Positions 60,955-64,000 of a stretch of 64,000 nucleotides of DNA are shown one piece after another. The stretch comes from Bacillus sp. MUM 116. GTDB lineage: Bacteria > Bacillota > Bacilli > Bacillales > Cytobacillaceae. Below the pieces are notes generated by a model, which saw only the letters and a program-made list of their open reading frames with translations, did no database searches and had not been told where the DNA came from. The DNA lies in the NCBI RefSeq assembly GCF_001866655.1, contig NZ_MLYR01000017.1, positions 62,001 through 126,000 on the forward strand, in the 5' to 3' direction. Position 1 is the stretch's first letter. Every line of letters begins with the position of its first letter. The position numbers and the translations under genes were made by a program.

Positions 60955-62631
60955 ATGAATAATTTCCCTAATTGGCTGGAATCTATTCCTTTTCCTATGG
61001 TCATAACAAATCAACAAGATGAAATAGAAAATTACAATTCTTTATTTTTCAAACTATTTGACGAAGTAGCGATTGGAGTGAATATAAAAGAGTTCTTTCA
61101 TCAATGGGAAGCACTGGGGGATCCTCTTATTTCGGCTAAAAAAGGGGATCAATCCTATTTATTGCAGTGCAACAATGTCGAGAGTCAAACACAAACATCG
61201 GTGCTTTACATTGTCTCTAAAGATACCTCTTTTCAGCATTTACAAGAAAAAATAAGTAAATTGGAGCTTGAGAATAAAGAACTAGAAGCTGTTTTCGAGA
61301 ACTCCACCGAAGGGATTTATATTACTGACTGTGATGGAGTGACGCTAAAAGTAAATGGCACTGTGGAGAGAGGCCTTTCCCAGAAGAAGGAATCTCTTAT
61401 TGGAAAGAACATGAAGGAGTTACTCCAGGAAGGAATTGTGAATGAAACGATGACTTTCAAGGTGCTTGCACAGGGAAAGATGATTCATTCTGCACCGACT
61501 AACCAGTTCAACACACTTATAAAAACCGCTGTCCCTATTTTTAATAAAACGGGAGAAATCAAGAAGGTAGTCACCTACATTCGGAATTTATCAGAATTAA
61601 ATCACCTTCATCAAGAGCTAAAAAAGGCATTGGAAATGAATGAGCGCTATAAAGAAGAGTTAGAAAAATTAAAGAACAATACTTGGTGGGATCCGAATGT
61701 CATAGTGGAAAGCAAATTATTAATAAATGTTTATGAGATGGCAAATCGAATTGCCAATTTCGATGCTACCGTGTTGGTGCTTGGGGAGACAGGAGTAGGG
61801 AAAGATGTATTGGCTCGGCATATCTATCAAGCTAGCCACAGGGGGGCGAAGGGAGAATTCATTAAAATCAATTGCGGAGCCATTCCCCAGGATCTCTTGG
61901 AATCAGAGTTATTCGGTTATGAGGCGGGCTCTTTTACAGGTGCGGACCGGAGGGGAAAACCCGGGTTGTTTGAACTGGCTGATCAAGGGGTTTTGTTTTT
62001 GGATGAAGTGGGTGAACTGCCTTTCGCTTTACAGGTTAAATTGCTTCGCGTTTTGCAGGATAAACAGATTCTACGGATTGGAGGAACCAGACCAAAAAGC
62101 ATAGATGTAAGGCTAATAGCGGCAACGAATCGAGATTTAAAAGAGATGGTCAAAAAGGGAGAGTTTAGGGAAGATTTGTACTATCGCTTAAATGTGCTTC
62201 CGATCTCTATCCCTCCTTTGCGGGAAAGAAAAGAGGATATATTACCACTGGTTAAATCAATCCTTAAGAAAGTAAATGAAAAATACGCAATCTCTAAGGA
62301 ATTCGACACAAGTTTAGAAAACTTTTTCTACAGCTATAAGTGGCCGGGAAATGTGAGGGAACTATCCAATCTTGTAGAACGGCTGATCATGACTGTACCT
62401 CATAAATTTATCACTGCGGCTGATCTTCCGGAAGAGTATAAGGTGCGGAAAGTTGCTACTAGCGAAATAACACTGAAGGAAGCGATGGAGAATGTTGAAC
62501 TTGAGATTTTATCCCAAGCTGTTCAAAAATTTAAAAATACGTATGAAATGGCAGAAAAGTTGGGGACGAGCCAAGCTACAATCGTAAGAAGACTCAAAAA
62601 ATATAATTTGTCATCACCTACGATTATCTGA
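60955..62631 (+). CDS. Sigma-54-dependent activator with PAS domains (BkdR/TyrR-like)
   Basis: A 558-residue bacterial enhancer-binding protein. An N-terminal PAS-like domain (about 8-90) and a second PAS (about 98-210) are joined by a coiled coil to the AAA+ domain (about 245-475) with Walker A GETGVGKD (from 277), Walker B LFLDEVGEL and arginine finger region LREDLYYRLNVLP. The sigma-54 contact loop reads GSFTGA (325-330) instead of GAFTGA. The C-terminal helix-turn-helix is TyrR-like (MAEKLGTSQATIVRRLKKY). It is the obvious activator of the three -24/-12 promoters in this region. AGAGGAAGG precedes the ATG. Confidence 0.9.
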   Translation: MNNFPNWLESIPFPMVITNQQDEIENYNSLFFKLFDEVAIGVNIKEFFHQWEALGDPLISAKKGDQSYLLQCNNVESQTQTSVLYIVSKDTSFQHLQEKISKLELENKELEAVFENSTEGIYITDCDGVTLKVNGTVERGLSQKKESLIGKNMKELLQEGIVNETMTFKVLAQGKMIHSAPTNQFNTLIKTAVPIFNKTGEIKKVVTYIRNLSELNHLHQELKKALEMNERYKEELEKLKNNTWWDPNVIVESKLLINVYEMANRIANFDATVLVLGETGVGKDVLARHIYQASHRGAKGEFIKINCGAIPQDLLESELFGYEAGSFTGADRRGKPGLFELADQGVLFLDEVGELPFALQVKLLRVLQDKQILRIGGTRPKSIDVRLIAATNRDLKEMVKKGEFREDLYYRLNVLPISIPPLRERKEDILPLVKSILKKVNEKYAISKEFDTSLENFFYSYKWPGNVRELSNLVERLIMTVPHKFITAADLPEEYKVRKVATSEITLKEAMENVELEILSQAVQKFKNTYEMAEKLGTSQATIVRRLKKYNLSSPTII

Positions 62632-62666
62632 AATTTCTGGAATCCCGGCATTAGGGATCAAAAAGA

Positions 62667-62722
62667 ATAAGTCTTACTGATTTAATCTATGAATGAAGAT
62701 GAATCAGCAAGGCTTTTTTTCT
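62667..62722 (+). terminator. Terminator after the activator gene
   Basis: AAGTCTTACTGATTT pairs, with two G-T pairs, with AATCAGCAAGGCTT, followed by TTTTTTCTTTTTTT. Confidence 0.75.
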
Positions 62723-62742
62723 TTTTTTAACGGTTTAATACG

Positions 62743-62756
62743 ATTCACTATTGAAT
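62743..62756. promoter_or_regulatory. Candidate activator site (UAS) 3 of the sigma-54 regulon
   Basis: ATTCACTATTGAAT, centred 136.5 bp before the -24 GG of the acyl-CoA synthetase promoter, with a TTTTGAAT half-site at 62814-62821. The next 70 bases are largely the same as those after UAS 1, including ATGATTCAACTAATTC. Confidence 0.7.
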
Positions 62757-62883
62757 TTAACGTTTCAAGAATGATTCAACTAATTCCAAGGAAATCGGAC
62801 CTATAGGATTTAATTTTGAATCTTTCGAAATGGGCCATGATGAACCAATCCCTAATTGTCATACTTTTTAGCGATTCTTAATA

Positions 62884-62901
62884 TTGGCATTATTCTTGCA
62901 A
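62884..62901 (+). promoter_or_regulatory. Sigma-54 promoter of the acyl-CoA synthetase gene
   Basis: TTGGCATTATTCTTGCAA: GG at 62886-62887 and GC at 62898-62899 with ten bases between. Confidence 0.85.
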
Positions 62902-62964
62902 AATGATAATTATAGGAAACATTGCTTGTTATTCCTTGTTAAGACGGCAAACAAGAGGGAGATG

Positions 62965-63048
62965 ATGTGTTTATCCATAAGTAGAAAAGAAGATGGTGAG
63001 TATGGGGGTAGTAATTTAGGAGGAAGAAATAATCAAAGAGGTGATTAG
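62965..63048 (+). CDS. Possible 27-residue leader ORF
   Basis: ATG 62965, preceded by AAGAGGGAG, to TAG 63048, ending one base before the synthetase GTG. It has a Gly/Asn-rich C-terminus (GGSNLGGRNNQRGD). It could be a translated leader that couples to the next gene, or chance. Confidence 0.3.
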   Translation: MCLSISRKEDGEYGGSNLGGRNNQRGD

Positions 63049-63049
63049 T

Positions 63050-64000
63050 GTGAAGAAAAACCTAAGTTTAGAACCTATGTTTTCTCCCCAGTCTATTACA
63101 ATCATTGGTGCATCAGCGGGAGCAGGAAAAATAAGCGCAAGACCGTTATATCTTTTACGTAAGTTGGGGTATCAAGGATCTATTTACCCTGTTAATGCAA
63201 AATACACAGAAATAGAAGGGTACCCCTGCATTCAGGAGATCGAAAATTTGCCAAAGGATATTGATCTGGCCATTATTTCGATTAAGGCCAGTGAGGTGCT
63301 GCCTACCCTAGAGAAGCTGGCAAAGAGGTCAGTGAAAAGCGCAGTTGTTTTCAGTTCAGGTTTTTCAGAGGCTGGAGAAAGTGGACATGAACTTCAACAA
63401 CGCTTAAATGAATTTGTTGAAGAAACGGGTATTCCAGTTTTAGGGCCTAATTCTTTAGGATTTTTCAATTTAAAAGAGGGGGCCATTGCTTCATTTCTAC
63501 AACTTGAACCCAGTCGTATGGATCCCATTGCATTTATTACACAAAGCGGTGCTTTTGGAACCCTTTCCTACAAAATGTTAAATGACATGGGGACGGGCTT
63601 TCAGTATTTTGTTTCTTCAGGTAACGAGGCTGCCGTTGATTTTTTTGATTATGTTCAATACTTTGCCAACCAGGAAGATATCAAGGTGATTGGCGGTTAT
63701 ATTGAAGGGGCAAGGGATCTGGAAAAAATGAATGAAGCTATCCGCCTGTGTCAATATCATGAAAAGCCGCTTATATTGATGAAAGTCGGAAAGTCCGAAA
63801 AGGGAACCGAAGCAGCGACTTCTCATACCGCTTCTCTGACTGGGGATGCATCTATTTACACCAGTTATTTTAAACAAAAGAATGTCATTCAAGTAGATGA
63901 TGAAGAAGAATTGATCGATACATTAAATTTGTTTAATAATGCGAAAAAAAGTTCGCAAAGAGGTGGTGTTGCTGTGGTCACCATTTCGGGCGGAGCAGGA
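63050..64000 (+). CDS. NDP-forming acyl-CoA synthetase (acetate-CoA ligase, ADP-forming type), partial
   Basis: The frame opens at GTG 63050, behind AGAGGTGATTA, and runs off the window after 317 codons. It begins with a CoA-binding Rossmann domain (SITIIGASAGAGKISARPL, YPVNAKYTEIEGYPC) and continues into a succinyl-CoA-ligase-like domain with ITQSGAFGTLSYKML and the phospho-histidine motif SHTASLTGD. Such enzymes make acyl-CoA from acid, CoA and ATP, yielding ADP. Behind its own sigma-54 promoter, it probably activates the acid that the thiolase, SDR and MaoC enzymes then break down. Confidence 0.88.
   Translation, partial: MKKNLSLEPMFSPQSITIIGASAGAGKISARPLYLLRKLGYQGSIYPVNAKYTEIEGYPCIQEIENLPKDIDLAIISIKASEVLPTLEKLAKRSVKSAVVFSSGFSEAGESGHELQQRLNEFVEETGIPVLGPNSLGFFNLKEGAIASFLQLEPSRMDPIAFITQSGAFGTLSYKMLNDMGTGFQYFVSSGNEAAVDFFDYVQYFANQEDIKVIGGYIEGARDLEKMNEAIRLCQYHEKPLILMKVGKSEKGTEAATSHTASLTGDASIYTSYFKQKNVIQVDDEEELIDTLNLFNNAKKSSQRGGVAVVTISGGAG

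Overview
The window looks like chromosome from a low-GC, spore-forming Bacillaceae bacterium, probably Bacillus or a close relative such as Neobacillus. Gene content and protein lengths match Bacillus subtilis families (YclNOPQ, YkuK, YerD, TcyP, PfeT, FadF, EtfAB). Starts include many TTG and GTG codons behind strong GGAGG sites, and Fur, PerR, CcpA, CodY and sigma-A signals are of Bacillus type. The genus is inferred, not shown. I saw no rRNA, tRNA, CRISPR array, prophage or intact insertion sequence.

Layout. 1-4.4 kb: the tail of a CoA-transferase-type gene, an intergenic repeat, and a Fur-controlled siderophore importer (yclNOPQ type). 4.5-17.6 kb: an orphan PAS histidine kinase, ykuK, a DUF2157/GDYXXLXY pair, an acetolactate-synthase-like enzyme, a divergent IclR / DDAH-like hydrolase / RocE-like permease module, yerD, a 52-residue zinc-ribbon-like protein, and GNAT and DinB-fold genes. 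17.7-28.6 kb: a galactose region with GH36 alpha-galactosidase, a membrane-anchored sugar-binding protein plus YesM/YesN-type two-component system, and the mglB-mglA-mglC importer. 28.8-32.6 kb: a YtrA-type GntR regulator, ABC ATPase, large permease and ECF sigma factor. 32.7-37.2 kb: a cobalamin riboswitch with a terminator in front of a class I ribonucleotide reductase and a flavodoxin. 37.3-48 kb: tcyP, a second YtrA-type ABC module, an amino-acid binding protein with CodY-like boxes, an M20 carbamoylase-type hydrolase and an orphan AraC-regulator/kinase pair. 48.2-52.2 kb: mntH broken by an in-frame amber codon, and the iron exporter pfeT with Fur and PerR sites.

52.4-64 kb is the most interesting part. 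It holds a sigma-54-controlled acyl-CoA degradation cluster: thiolase, SDR, two MaoC-type hydratase subunits, FadF, EtfB, EtfA, a sigma-54 activator and an NDP-forming acyl-CoA synthetase that runs off the edge. Three -24/-12 promoters precede the thiolase, etfB and synthetase genes. Each has the same 14-bp palindrome (ATTCA-N4-TGAAT) centred 135-138 bp upstream of its -24 GG, which points to one regulon driven by the local activator.

A second theme runs through the first 42 kb. A dispersed element of about 55 bp (GTGACAGGCACC, then a GTGGACAAA...TTTGTCC dyad) occurs twelve times, nearly always at gene ends. It supplies the stop codon of three genes and the C-terminal tail of a fourth. Several genes ending at it have final codons almost free of T in the third position.
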